Assembly: GCF_001486165.1 (NCBI RefSeq)
Contig: NZ_LN908977.1
Span: 505,621 to 569,620, forward strand
Direction of reading: 5' to 3'
DNA length: 64,000 nt
Origin: Bittarella massiliensis (ex Durand et al. 2017)
Lineage (GTDB): Bacteria; Bacillota; Clostridia; Oscillospirales; Ruminococcaceae
Part shown: positions 17,139 to 25,019 of the stretch, in pieces
Layout of the letters: the number at the start of each line of letters is the position of its first letter
How positions within the stretch are numbered: the stretch's first letter is position 1
Made by a program: the position numbers and the translations under genes
The notes under the pieces: generated by a model
Databases searched by the model: none
The model's input: the letters and a program-made list of their open reading frames with translations, nothing else
What the model was told of the DNA's origin: nothing

Positions 17139-18800
17139 GTGATTCGCATCAAAGGAAAGGGCGTCTCGGGCGGCGTCGCCATCGGGCGGCTCCACTTTTA
17201 CGAAAACCGGCGCCAACAGGTGGAGCGCCGCCACGTCGCGGACGCAGCGGCCGAGCTCGCCCGGTTTGAGGCGGCAGCCCAGACGGCGGCCCAGCAGTTG
17301 GGCGCGCTGCGCGACCGAGCCGTGGGCGAGGTGGGGGAGTCGGGCGCCCAAATTTTTGAGATCCACCAGATGATGCTCGAGGACCTGGATTACCGCGAGT
17401 CCATCGCCGACATCATCCAGCGCCAAAAGGTCAACGCCGAGTACGCCGTAGCCGCCACCGGGGAGAACTTCTCCCAGATGTTTTCCGAGATGGACGACGA
17501 GTACATGCGCGCCCGGGCCGCCGACGTGAAGGACGTCTCCGACCGGCTGCTGCGGGTGCTCGCCGGCCAGGGCGACGCCCTCATCGGCGGGGAGGAGCCG
17601 GTCATCGTCGCCGCCGGGGACCTGACCCCCAGCGAGACGGTGCAGTTGGACAAGGGGAAGGTGCTGGCCTTCGCCACCGCCGAGGGCTCCTCCAACTCCC
17701 ACACCGCCATCCTCGCCCGGACCATGCAGATCCCCGCCGTCATCGGCCTGGGGGCGGGGCTCGACCGCCGCTACGACAGGGTCCTCTGCGCGGTGGACGG
17801 CGCCGCCGGCGAGCTGGTGGTGGACCCCGACGAGCAGACCCTGGCCGCCCTGCGCCAAAAGCAGCGGGAGGACGAGGAGGCCGAGGCGCTGCTGCAATCC
17901 CTGCGGGGGCAGGAAAACGTCACCAAAGACGGCCGGCACATCGACGTGTTTGCCAACGTGGGCAGTGTCGCCGACGTGGGGCTGGCCCTGCAGAGCGACG
18001 CCGGCGGGGTGGGGCTCTTTCGCAGCGAGTTCCTCTACCTGGAAAACAGCGATTACCCCACCGAGGGGGAGCAGTTTGCCGCCTACAAGGCCGCGGGCGA
18101 GATCCTCGCCGGGCGGCGGGTCATCATCCGCACCCTGGACATCGGCGCCGACAAGCAGGTGGGCTACTTCCACCTCCCCAAAGAGGAAAACCCCGCCCTG
18201 GGGTATCGGGCCATCCGCCTCTGCCTCGACCGGGAGGAGATGTTCAAGACCCAGCTGCGGGCCATCCTCTGCGCCTCCGCCTTCGGCAACCTGGCCATCA
18301 TGGTTCCCATGGTCATCTCGGTGGAGGAGGTGCGCCGGGTCAAGGCCCTCCTCGACGGCCTCAAAGCCGAGTTGCGGGAACAGGGCGTCAAGTTTGACGA
18401 GGGGATCCCCCTTGGCATCATGATCGAGACCCCGGCCGCCGCCCTGATCGCCGACGAGTTGGCGCAGGAGGTCGACTTTTTCAGCATCGGCACCAACGAC
18501 CTCACCCAGTACACCCTGGCCATCGACCGGCAGAACGCCCAGTTGGAGTCCCTCTACGACCCCCACCACAAGGCCATCCTGCGGCTGATCCGCCGGGTGG
18601 TGGAGAGCGCCCACCAGGCGGGCATCTGGGTGGGCGTCTGCGGGGAGCTGGGGGCCGACCTCTCCCTCACCGAGACCTTTTTGGCCCTGGGGGTCGACGA
18701 GCTCTCGGTCTCCCCGGGCCGGGTGCTGGCGGTGCGCCGGCAGGTGCGGGCCTGCGACCTCTCCCGCCGGGAGGAGATCCTCGCCGCCATCGGCCGCTGA
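17139..18800 (+). CDS. ptsI: PTS enzyme I (phosphoenolpyruvate-protein phosphotransferase)
   Basis: 553 residues, GTG start, GAAAGGGG upstream. N-terminal HPr-binding domain, then the phosphohistidine motif GSSNSHTAILART (His188). The C-terminal PEP-binding barrel has VGLFRSEFLY, the RTLDIGADKQ loop, GIMIETPAA and FFSIGTNDLTQY, with the near-C-terminal CGELG Cys. Transfers phosphate from PEP to HPr; cytoplasmic. Last gene of the fru operon, followed by a very strong terminator. A 20-base GC hairpin lies just upstream (17099-17119). Confidence 0.95.
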   Translation: MIRIKGKGVSGGVAIGRLHFYENRRQQVERRHVADAAAELARFEAAAQTAAQQLGALRDRAVGEVGESGAQIFEIHQMMLEDLDYRESIADIIQRQKVNAEYAVAATGENFSQMFSEMDDEYMRARAADVKDVSDRLLRVLAGQGDALIGGEEPVIVAAGDLTPSETVQLDKGKVLAFATAEGSSNSHTAILARTMQIPAVIGLGAGLDRRYDRVLCAVDGAAGELVVDPDEQTLAALRQKQREDEEAEALLQSLRGQENVTKDGRHIDVFANVGSVADVGLALQSDAGGVGLFRSEFLYLENSDYPTEGEQFAAYKAAGEILAGRRVIIRTLDIGADKQVGYFHLPKEENPALGYRAIRLCLDREEMFKTQLRAILCASAFGNLAIMVPMVISVEEVRRVKALLDGLKAELREQGVKFDEGIPLGIMIETPAAALIADELAQEVDFFSIGTNDLTQYTLAIDRQNAQLESLYDPHHKAILRLIRRVVESAHQAGIWVGVCGELGADLSLTETFLALGVDELSVSPGRVLAVRRQVRACDLSRREEILAAIGR

Positions 18801-18823
18801 GGGGCGCCGAAGAGACGGAAAAA

Positions 18824-18865
18824 GGGCCCCCGCACCGGAACACACCGGTGCGGGGGCCCTTTTTT
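18824..18865 (+). terminator. Terminator of the fru-pts operon
   Basis: GGGCCCCCGCACCGG / CCGGTGCGGGGGCCC 15-bp perfect stem and six T. Confidence 0.95.
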
Positions 18866-18961
18866 GCGGCGGGATGCGGTCTGTGAAAAGGGGACTATTT
18901 TGCCCCCGTTCGCCCCATACTCTGTAAAAAGCGCCGTGTCCGGCGGCGCGGGAGGGGAGAG

Positions 18962-19906
18962 ATGGGGATGAAGCGGTTGGGAAAGGCGCTGGCGGCGGCC
19001 CTGGCCTTCTGGCTGGCCCTGGCCTTCTCGAGCTGGGCCGGCCCGGCCCTGGCCCGCCGGGTGGAGAGCAGCCCCCGGCTGCTGGCCCTCTACGCCAGCG
19101 GGGGAGAGTTTGAGCAAAACCCCTATTTCAGCGAGGAGAGCCAGGCGCGCTTCGGGGTGCCGCTGGACCTGCTTTCCCCCCTGGGACTTGCGCCGCCGGT
19201 ACCCCAGGCCGAACTCTGCCGCCAGTACGCCCAGCGGGCGGAGGAGATGGCCTACCTCCTCTGCCAAAACCAGCCCTACCTCGAGTACCTGCGGGGGGAG
19301 GGGACCGGTCTCGCCGGGTTGGCGGAGTACTGCCAGCGGGTGGCCCAGCTCCCCGACAACCTGACCTACGCCTGCCGCTACCTCCTCTTTTTGCTCTGGG
19401 TGCTCTTTTTGCACCTGCTCCTGCGCAACCGGCCCGCCCTCTATTTCGGGATGGGGCTGCTCTGCCTGCTGGCCACCGGCTTCAAGCTCTCGGGCAACCT
19501 GCTGGCGGCGGCCCTGCTGGGCAGCCCCGCCGCCCTGCACGGGGTGGCCGAGGGGGCGGTGCCGCCCCTGTTGGAGGCCATGCTCACCTTCCTCATCTTC
19601 GACATCACCCTCCTCTCCCTCGAGCAGTCCCGGCTGGGCAGAAAGCTGGCCCCCCTCTACCGGGACCTGCCGGCGTTGCAGACCCTGATCGCCACCCTCT
19701 CCGCCGCTCCGGCCGCCCCCGCCCTCTACCGCAGCCGGGTGGAGCGGTCCCTGCCCCGCTTCGCCGCCTACGCCAAACAGAATAGGAGCCGAAGGGCGAA
19801 GGCCCTTCGGCTCCAGCGGGCGGTGGAGGCCCTGGCGGGACCCCACACCAACCAGTCCTTTATCCGCGACTTGGTGCGGCTGCAGACCCTCCTTCCAAAC
19901 CGCTAG
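18962..19906 (+). CDS. Polytopic membrane protein of unknown function
   Basis: 314 residues, ATG at 18962 after GGGAGGGGAGAG. N-terminal signal-anchor (about 8-32), a roughly 100-residue extracytoplasmic region with many Tyr/Cys, then membrane segments around 137-155, 158-180 and 196-220, and a basic C-terminal tail. Not recognised. Its 3' end overlaps the convergent MATE gene by 47 bases, and a perfect hairpin sits inside its last codons. Confidence 0.65.
   Translation: MGMKRLGKALAAALAFWLALAFSSWAGPALARRVESSPRLLALYASGGEFEQNPYFSEESQARFGVPLDLLSPLGLAPPVPQAELCRQYAQRAEEMAYLLCQNQPYLEYLRGEGTGLAGLAEYCQRVAQLPDNLTYACRYLLFLLWVLFLHLLLRNRPALYFGMGLLCLLATGFKLSGNLLAAALLGSPAALHGVAEGAVPPLLEAMLTFLIFDITLLSLEQSRLGRKLAPLYRDLPALQTLIATLSAAPAAPALYRSRVERSLPRFAAYAKQNRSRRAKALRLQRAVEALAGPHTNQSFIRDLVRLQTLLPNR
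19785..19814 (-). terminator. Terminator-like hairpin embedded in coding sequence
   Basis: GGAGCCGAAGGGC / GCCCTTCGGCTCC perfect 13-bp stem, 4-base loop. On the minus strand it lies 46 bases after the MATE stop and is followed by TATTCTGTTT. It may terminate MATE transcription inside the 3' end of the opposing gene. Confidence 0.5.
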
Positions 19907-21224
19907 ACCCGACCTTTTTCATGTACCACAGGCAGAGCAGCAGGGAGAAGAGGGTGGCCAGGGGGGCGGCAAAGCCCACCGGCGTGAGGGTCCCCCCGCC
20001 GCTGCGGGAGAAGAAGAGGGAGAGGGGGATGCGCACCAGAAAGGTGGAGAGCAGGCTGTGCACCAGGGGGAAGACCGGGTGCCCGCCCCCGCTCAAAAAG
20101 GCGTTCATGCAGAAGACGAAGCAGACGGCCATGCAGTCGGCGCTGTATGCCCGCAGGTAGCCGCTCCCCGCCGCCACCACCCGGGGGTCGCCGGTGAAGA
20201 GCCCCACCAGGGCCGGGGCCTGTAACTGGGCGGCCAGAAAACAGCCCGCCCCGAACACCAGCGAGAGGGCGATGGCCATCTTGAGGCAGCGCTTGGCCCG
20301 CCCCATCATCCCCGCGCCCCGGTGCTGGGCGGTCATGGCCGAGAGGGCGGCGGCAAAGGCGGTGGTGGGCAGCATGGAGAAGGCGATCAGCTTCTCCACC
20401 ACCCCCACGGCGGCCGCCGCCACCAGCCCCAGCCCGTTGAGGATGGCGGTGATGATGAGAAAGGAGAGGTTGACCAGCCCCTCCTGCAGGGCGATGGGGG
20501 CCCCGGTGGCCAGCACCTGTTTGGCCGCCACCAGCTTGAAGCAGGGCGCGCCGCCCCGGTACTTGCGCACCAGCCCCCGCCCGGCCAGGTAGAACAGGGC
20601 CAGCACCAGGCTCGCCACCTGGGCGAGGACGGTCGAGACCGCGGCCCCGGCCGCCCCCTGGCGCATCACCCCCACAAAGAGCACGTCGGTGGAGACGTTG
20701 ATGACACAGGCCAGGGCGATGAGCAGCAGCGGGGTGCGGGAGTCCCCCAGCCCCCGCAGGATGCCGCTGACGGCGTTGTACCCCACAATGAAGGGGATGC
20801 CCAGGGCGCAGAGAAAGAGGTACTGCCGGGTGGTGGCCAGGGCCTCGGCGGGCACCTGCATCAAGTTGCAGATGGGGTCGAGGAGGAGCAGGGTGGCGGC
20901 GCAGAGGGCCAGGGAGAGCAGCCCGAACACCCAGAAGATGGTCTTGACCGCGCTGGCAACCTCCCGCCCCCGGCGGGCGCCGTAGTACTGGCCGATGAGC
21001 ACCGTCCCCCCGGCGGTCAGGCCGATGGAGAGGCCGGTGATGGTCTGCATCACCTGTCCGCCGGTGGCCACCGCGCAGACCCCCACCGAGTCGGAAAACC
21101 GCCCCACCATGAACAGGTCCGAGGCCCCGTAGCAGGCCTGCAGGATGTTTGCCAGCAAAAAGGGGAGCGAGAACCGCACCAGTGTCCCAAAGGCGCTCCC
21201 CTCCGTCAGCCGCCGTCCCTCCAT
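19860..21224 (-). CDS. MATE family efflux transporter
   Basis: 454 residues from the ATG at 21224, preceded by GGGGGGA (an in-frame TTG five codons earlier is possible). Twelve hydrophobic segments. MATE-type features: FSLPFLLANILQACYGASDLFMVG at the start, GGTVLIGQYYGARRG after helix 2, and the matching mid-protein GAPIALQEGLVNLSF that opens the second half. Exports drugs or metabolites in exchange for Na+ or H+. Single gene. Confidence 0.9.
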   Translation of the reverse strand: MEGRRLTEGSAFGTLVRFSLPFLLANILQACYGASDLFMVGRFSDSVGVCAVATGGQVMQTITGLSIGLTAGGTVLIGQYYGARRGREVASAVKTIFWVFGLLSLALCAATLLLLDPICNLMQVPAEALATTRQYLFLCALGIPFIVGYNAVSGILRGLGDSRTPLLLIALACVINVSTDVLFVGVMRQGAAGAAVSTVLAQVASLVLALFYLAGRGLVRKYRGGAPCFKLVAAKQVLATGAPIALQEGLVNLSFLIITAILNGLGLVAAAAVGVVEKLIAFSMLPTTAFAAALSAMTAQHRGAGMMGRAKRCLKMAIALSLVFGAGCFLAAQLQAPALVGLFTGDPRVVAAGSGYLRAYSADCMAVCFVFCMNAFLSGGGHPVFPLVHSLLSTFLVRIPLSLFFSRSGGGTLTPVGFAAPLATLFSLLLCLWYMKKVGSSGLEGGSAAAPSRG

Positions 21225-21300
21225 TTTGATTCCCCCCAAAATTCCTGTATTTTTTCATTCCTATGCGAAGGGGGAGCGGTTCATGCGCCCCGCCGGGGTC

Positions 21301-22782
21301 TCAGCGGGCCAACAGGGCCAGGTTGAGCCCCAAGACCAACAGGGCGGCGGCCGCCACTACCCAGGCCCAGCGGCGGAAGGAGCGGTCCATCTTTCGGCTC
21401 TCCTCCGGCCCCGGCGGTGGGGGTAGGGGGGGCAGCGCGATCTCCGCCCCCCGCTTTCCCCGGCGGCAGAGGGCGTAGAGCAGCAGCCCCAGGGCCGACC
21501 AGGCCGCCCCCGCCAGGGCGGCGAAGGGGTCCAGCTGGGTCATCATCACCAGGTAGATGAGGATGCTCACCGGCGCCCCCACCCAGAGCAGGGGGGCCCG
21601 GTAGGGTCGGGTCAGGTCGGGCTTGTGCAGCCGCAGCCCACAGGCCGCGGCGATGCCGATGACGTAGTAAAAGAGGGTCGCGAAGAGGGAGAGGGAGGCA
21701 ATGTAGGCGATGGAGCCGGTGCCCACCAGCAAAACCATCAGCCCCCCGATGACGGCCACGGCCGCGGCAGGGGTGTGCCAGCGGGGGTGCAGCCTGCCGA
21801 AGACAGCGGGGGCCGCCCCGTCCCTGGCCATGGTGTAGAGGTAGCGCGCCGGGGCCGACACCCCGGCGTTGAGGGTGGAGAAGTCGCCCCCAAAGGCGAT
21901 GCCCGCGCAGAGGAGCACCAGGGGGAAGCCCACCACCCCGGCCAGGCGCATCCCCTCGGCATAGGGGGCGGCCGCTGTGGCCAGCTGCCCCAGGGCGTCC
22001 CCCGGCACCAGGGCCACCAGCGCCCACTGGAACAGCCCGTTGACCGCAAAGACCAAAAACGGGGCCAGGAAGAGGGCCCGGGGCAGGTTTTTCTGGGGGT
22101 AGCGGATCTCCTCCCCCATGGCGCAGCAGGTCTCAAACCCGGCAAAACACCACCAGATGAGACAGACGCACCCCAGAAAGCCGCTGGGGGTCAGGCTGGA
22201 CGGGTCGGGCACCGCCACCGGCCCGCCGCCGGTCAGGGAGGGCAGAAGGGAGAGCACCCAGACCGCCGCCACCCCCCAGAAGAAAAAGAGGAACCCGTTT
22301 TGCAGCCGCCCGGTCATCTCCACCCCCCGCACGGCCAGCAGCAAAAAGACCACCAGGGTGATGCAGGCCACCCACCGGTCCGAGAGGGGCAGCTCGATCC
22401 CCAGGGCCCCCAGCAGGGTGCGCAGGTAGAAGCTGAAGGCCAGGGCCTCGCCGCTGGCCACCGACACCATGGAGATGATGAAATTCCACCCCGCCAGCAT
22501 CCCAAAGGGCCGCCCCAACCCCAGCGACGCGTATTGATATGTACCCCCGGAAAAGGGGAGGGCGGCCCCCATCTCGGCATAGAGCAGGGCGGGGTAGATG
22601 CTCACCAACATGGCCGCCAGGGTGGCGAGGATGGTGGCGGGCCCCAGCATCCCCACCACGTTGGCCCCCACGGTGAACAGCCCCACCCCGATCACCGTTC
22701 CCACCGTCAGGGTGATGGTCTCCCGCAGCCCCAGACAGCGCCTCAGCCCGGCCTGCGCCGGGTCGCTTTTGCAGTTTTGCAT
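21301..22782 (-). CDS. APC family amino acid permease
   Basis: 493 residues, ATG at 22782 with GAGGAAGG upstream; the frame opens further but the extra part has no ribosome site. Helix 1 carries TVGTVIGVGLF, the unwound substrate-binding GxGxF-type motif of APC transporters. About twelve to thirteen membrane segments, plus a conserved FAGFETCCAMGEEIRYPQKNLPRAL block between helices 6 and 7. The substrate is probably an amino acid or polyamine. The C-terminal cytoplasmic Pro-rich loop and extra last helix are unusual. Confidence 0.88.
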   Translation of the reverse strand: MQNCKSDPAQAGLRRCLGLRETITLTVGTVIGVGLFTVGANVVGMLGPATILATLAAMLVSIYPALLYAEMGAALPFSGGTYQYASLGLGRPFGMLAGWNFIISMVSVASGEALAFSFYLRTLLGALGIELPLSDRWVACITLVVFLLLAVRGVEMTGRLQNGFLFFFWGVAAVWVLSLLPSLTGGGPVAVPDPSSLTPSGFLGCVCLIWWCFAGFETCCAMGEEIRYPQKNLPRALFLAPFLVFAVNGLFQWALVALVPGDALGQLATAAAPYAEGMRLAGVVGFPLVLLCAGIAFGGDFSTLNAGVSAPARYLYTMARDGAAPAVFGRLHPRWHTPAAAVAVIGGLMVLLVGTGSIAYIASLSLFATLFYYVIGIAAACGLRLHKPDLTRPYRAPLLWVGAPVSILIYLVMMTQLDPFAALAGAAWSALGLLLYALCRRGKRGAEIALPPLPPPPGPEESRKMDRSFRRWAWVVAAAALLVLGLNLALLAR

Positions 22783-22885
22783 GGCATTCCTTCCTCTCAC
22801 AGCAGTGTTTGGCCGTCCGCGCGGCCTCCGCCAGTCTACGGGAAGGTGGGGAAAAAGGTGTGCCCGGCCTCCCTCGTCAGCCCCG

Positions 22886-22914
22886 TTGTCCCGCCGGGCG
22901 GGATGTGCTATAAT
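22886..22914 (+). promoter_or_regulatory. Promoter of the pentapeptide-repeat gene
   Basis: TTGTCC (22886-22891), 17 bp, TATAAT (22909-22914). Confidence 0.8.
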
Positions 22915-22971
22915 CCCCCCATATCCCCTCCCCGCCCCGTGGGCGGAGAGGGGGCAGGGAGGGATTGCACA

Positions 22972-23559
22972 ATGGTGGAAAACAGCTCTTTTGAAGACCG
23001 CCTTTTCGAGGGGGTGCGGCTGGAGGGGGAGACCCTTGCGGGGTGCACCTTTGCCGACTGCACCTTTCGCGACTGCGCCGCCGAAAACTGCCGGCTGCTG
23101 GGCTGCACCTTCTCCGGCTGCCGGTTCGAGGGGTGCCGGGTGACCAACCTGCGCAGCGAGGGATCGGAACTCCGCGGCACCGACTGGGTCGCCTCCTCCC
23201 TGGTGGGGGTCAACTGGGGCGAACTGCTGCCCAGCGGCCGCTTTGCCGAGCCGGTCAGCAGCCTGGAGGACTGCCAGCTCAGGTACAACACCTTCACCGG
23301 GATGAGCCTGCGCCGGTTTGACTTTTCCAGTTGCGCCCTCCTGCGCTCCACCTTCGGCGAGTGCGACCTCTTCGAGAGCCGCTTTTTCGGCTGCCGGCTG
23401 GAGGGGACCGAGTTTTTCAAGTGCGACCTGCGGAGGGCGGATTTCCGCGAGGCGACGGGGTATGAGGTCGACGTTCTCACCAGCCGGATGAAGGGGGCCC
23501 GCTTCTCCTTCCCCGAGGCCGTCAACCTCCTCCACTCCCTGGAAGTCACCGTCGAGTGA
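22972..23559 (+). CDS. Pentapeptide-repeat protein
   Basis: 195 residues, ATG at 22972 after GGCAGGGAGGG. Nearly the whole chain is five-residue repeats with central Phe/Leu/Cys: FEDRLFEGVRLEGETLAGCT, then a second block RFDFSSCALLRSTFGECDLF. These form a right-handed quadrilateral beta-helix. A non-repeat break at about 75-105 separates two coils. Length and two-coil layout resemble Qnr/MfpA-type DNA-mimic proteins that protect gyrase, but no gyrase-specific loop can be recognised. Own promoter and terminator. Confidence 0.85.
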   Translation: MVENSSFEDRLFEGVRLEGETLAGCTFADCTFRDCAAENCRLLGCTFSGCRFEGCRVTNLRSEGSELRGTDWVASSLVGVNWGELLPSGRFAEPVSSLEDCQLRYNTFTGMSLRRFDFSSCALLRSTFGECDLFESRFFGCRLEGTEFFKCDLRRADFREATGYEVDVLTSRMKGARFSFPEAVNLLHSLEVTVE

Positions 23560-23580
23560 GTGTCCCCGACAGGCAAAAGA

Positions 23581-23627
23581 GAGGGCCCCCGGACAGCGCT
23601 GCCGTCCGGGGGCCTCTTCCTTTTTTT
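23581..23627. terminator. Bidirectional terminator
   Basis: GAGGGCCCCCGGAC...GTCCGGGGGCCTC stem, then seven T. Lies between the pentapeptide gene and the convergent yitT-like gene. Confidence 0.85.
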
Positions 23628-24510
23628 ATCGGGTCTGTCCGGGTCGGCGACGGCGCTCCTGCTCAAAGGAGAAGCCGCGCCCCCGCACCTCCCCCACCTC
23701 GCTGAGCACCATGAAGGCCTGGGGGTCGATGGCGGTCACCACCGATTTGAGCCGGGCCAGTTCCCGGTTGGAGACCACCGCCATCACCACCTGCTGGTTG
23801 GCCAGCAGGTAGCCGGTGGTGGCCGCCAGCAGGGTGGTGCCCCGCTCCAGCTGTTCCTGAATGGCCTGGCTGATCTCCTGGTACTTGGGGCTGATGATCA
23901 TGGCCTGGGTCTGGCTCTTGCCCAGCAGCAGCACCCGGCTCATCACCAGGGCGCTGATGAGGACTTCCAGCACCCCGAAGAGCACCTGCTCAGCGCTGGA
24001 ATAGCCGATTTGGCAGAGCAGGATCACCGTGTCAAAGCCGTACATCAGCCCCGCCAGGGGCAGCCCCACCTTTTCGTGGAGGATCACCGGCGGGATGTCC
24101 ATCCCCCCGGTGGAGGAGCCTACCCGCAGCACCAGGCCGACCCCCAGCCCCACCAGCAGCCCGCTGTACACCGTCTGCAAGAGGATGTTGTCGGTGAAGG
24201 TGGTCAGGGCGGGGACAGACTGAAACAGCTTGACAAACAGCGGGTAGAGCACCGAGGAAAGGAGGGTGGACAGGGCAAAGCGCCGCCCCAAAAAGGCCGC
24301 CCCCACGAAAAAGAGGACGAAGTTGAGGGCCGAAAGCGCCAACGAGATGTCCACCGGCAGCAGGTGGCTGATGAGCAGGGCCAGGCCGGTGGCCCCGCCG
24401 GAAATCAGCCCCCCGGGCACGATAAAGGCCACCACCCCCAGGGCCAGGATGGCGTTCCCCGCCACGATGAAGGGGACCTTCTTCCCCTCCTCTTTCCAGT
24501 CGATTTTCAT
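23626..24510 (-). CDS. YitT family membrane protein (DUF161 + DUF2179)
   Basis: 294 residues. Five membrane segments in the first 190 residues contain GGLISGGATGLALLI and LRVGSSTGGMDIPP, both typical of YitT. The cytoplasmic DUF2179 domain follows (SKYQEISQAIQEQLERGTTLL...VVSNRELARLKSVVTAIDPQAFM). Function unknown in Firmicutes. A TATACT -10 on the minus strand (24553-24558) with TGGAAA 17 bp upstream is its likely promoter. Ends in a basic, Arg-rich tail. Confidence 0.9.
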   Translation of the reverse strand: MKIDWKEEGKKVPFIVAGNAILALGVVAFIVPGGLISGGATGLALLISHLLPVDISLALSALNFVLFFVGAAFLGRRFALSTLLSSVLYPLFVKLFQSVPALTTFTDNILLQTVYSGLLVGLGVGLVLRVGSSTGGMDIPPVILHEKVGLPLAGLMYGFDTVILLCQIGYSSAEQVLFGVLEVLISALVMSRVLLLGKSQTQAMIISPKYQEISQAIQEQLERGTTLLAATTGYLLANQQVVMAVVSNRELARLKSVVTAIDPQAFMVLSEVGEVRGRGFSFEQERRRRPGQTR

Positions 24511-24672
24511 CTCCGGTCACGTCCTTTCTCTCTAGCTTTTCCAAACAGAGCCAGTATACGCGATTTGGCCCCGTTTTTCCAGAGCGGGCGCCAAAAAAGA
24601 GGGGCTTTTTACCGATTTTGGGTGTCCGGTCTGGGCGGGCGGGGAAAATGGCCTGAAAAAGCCGCCTTTTCC

Positions 24673-24702
24673 TTGACAAACGGCGGCCGGTGCGTGTACA
24701 AT
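24673..24702 (+). promoter_or_regulatory. Promoter of the alaS T-box leader
   Basis: TTGACA (24673-24678), 18 bp, TACAAT (24697-24702). Confidence 0.85.
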
Positions 24703-24708
24703 CATCTT

Positions 24709-24948
24709 TGTGAAAGACGCTGAAGAGGAAGGCTGTGCGCCTCCCCACCCAGAGAGGGGCCCCTGTGCTGAAAGGGCCCTTGGGCGGGGCGCATGGCTGC
24801 CGCCTTGGAGTTTCGCCGGGAGGACCGGCGGCGGGCCCGGCCCCGTTACGGCCGCAAAGAGGCGGGGGCCTTTGCGCCCTGCGCAATTTGGGTGGTACCG
24901 CGGAAACTGACAGCTTTCGTCCCAGAGTGGGGGCGGAGCTGTTTTTTT
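24709..24948 (+). promoter_or_regulatory. T-box riboswitch (Ala) controlling alaS
   Basis: A 240-base structured leader. Stem I apical features AGAGAGG (24750-24756) and GCTGAAAG are present. GCT/GCC triplets that could serve as Ala specifier lie on the 3' side of stem I near 24790-24810. The T-box sequence TGGGTGGTACCGCGG (24889-24903) follows, then terminator stem CAGCTT-CGTCCC / GGGGCGGAGCTG with a T-run (24911-24948). Uncharged tRNA-Ala should pair with the T-box and switch to the antiterminator. The exact specifier codon was not proven by folding. Confidence 0.93.
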
Positions 24949-25019
24949 GTATGCCGCGGCCGCCGGCCAGGGGCAGACCCCTTCGGCGCAACCAACGAGA
25001 GAAGAGGAGCGAGTCGATC

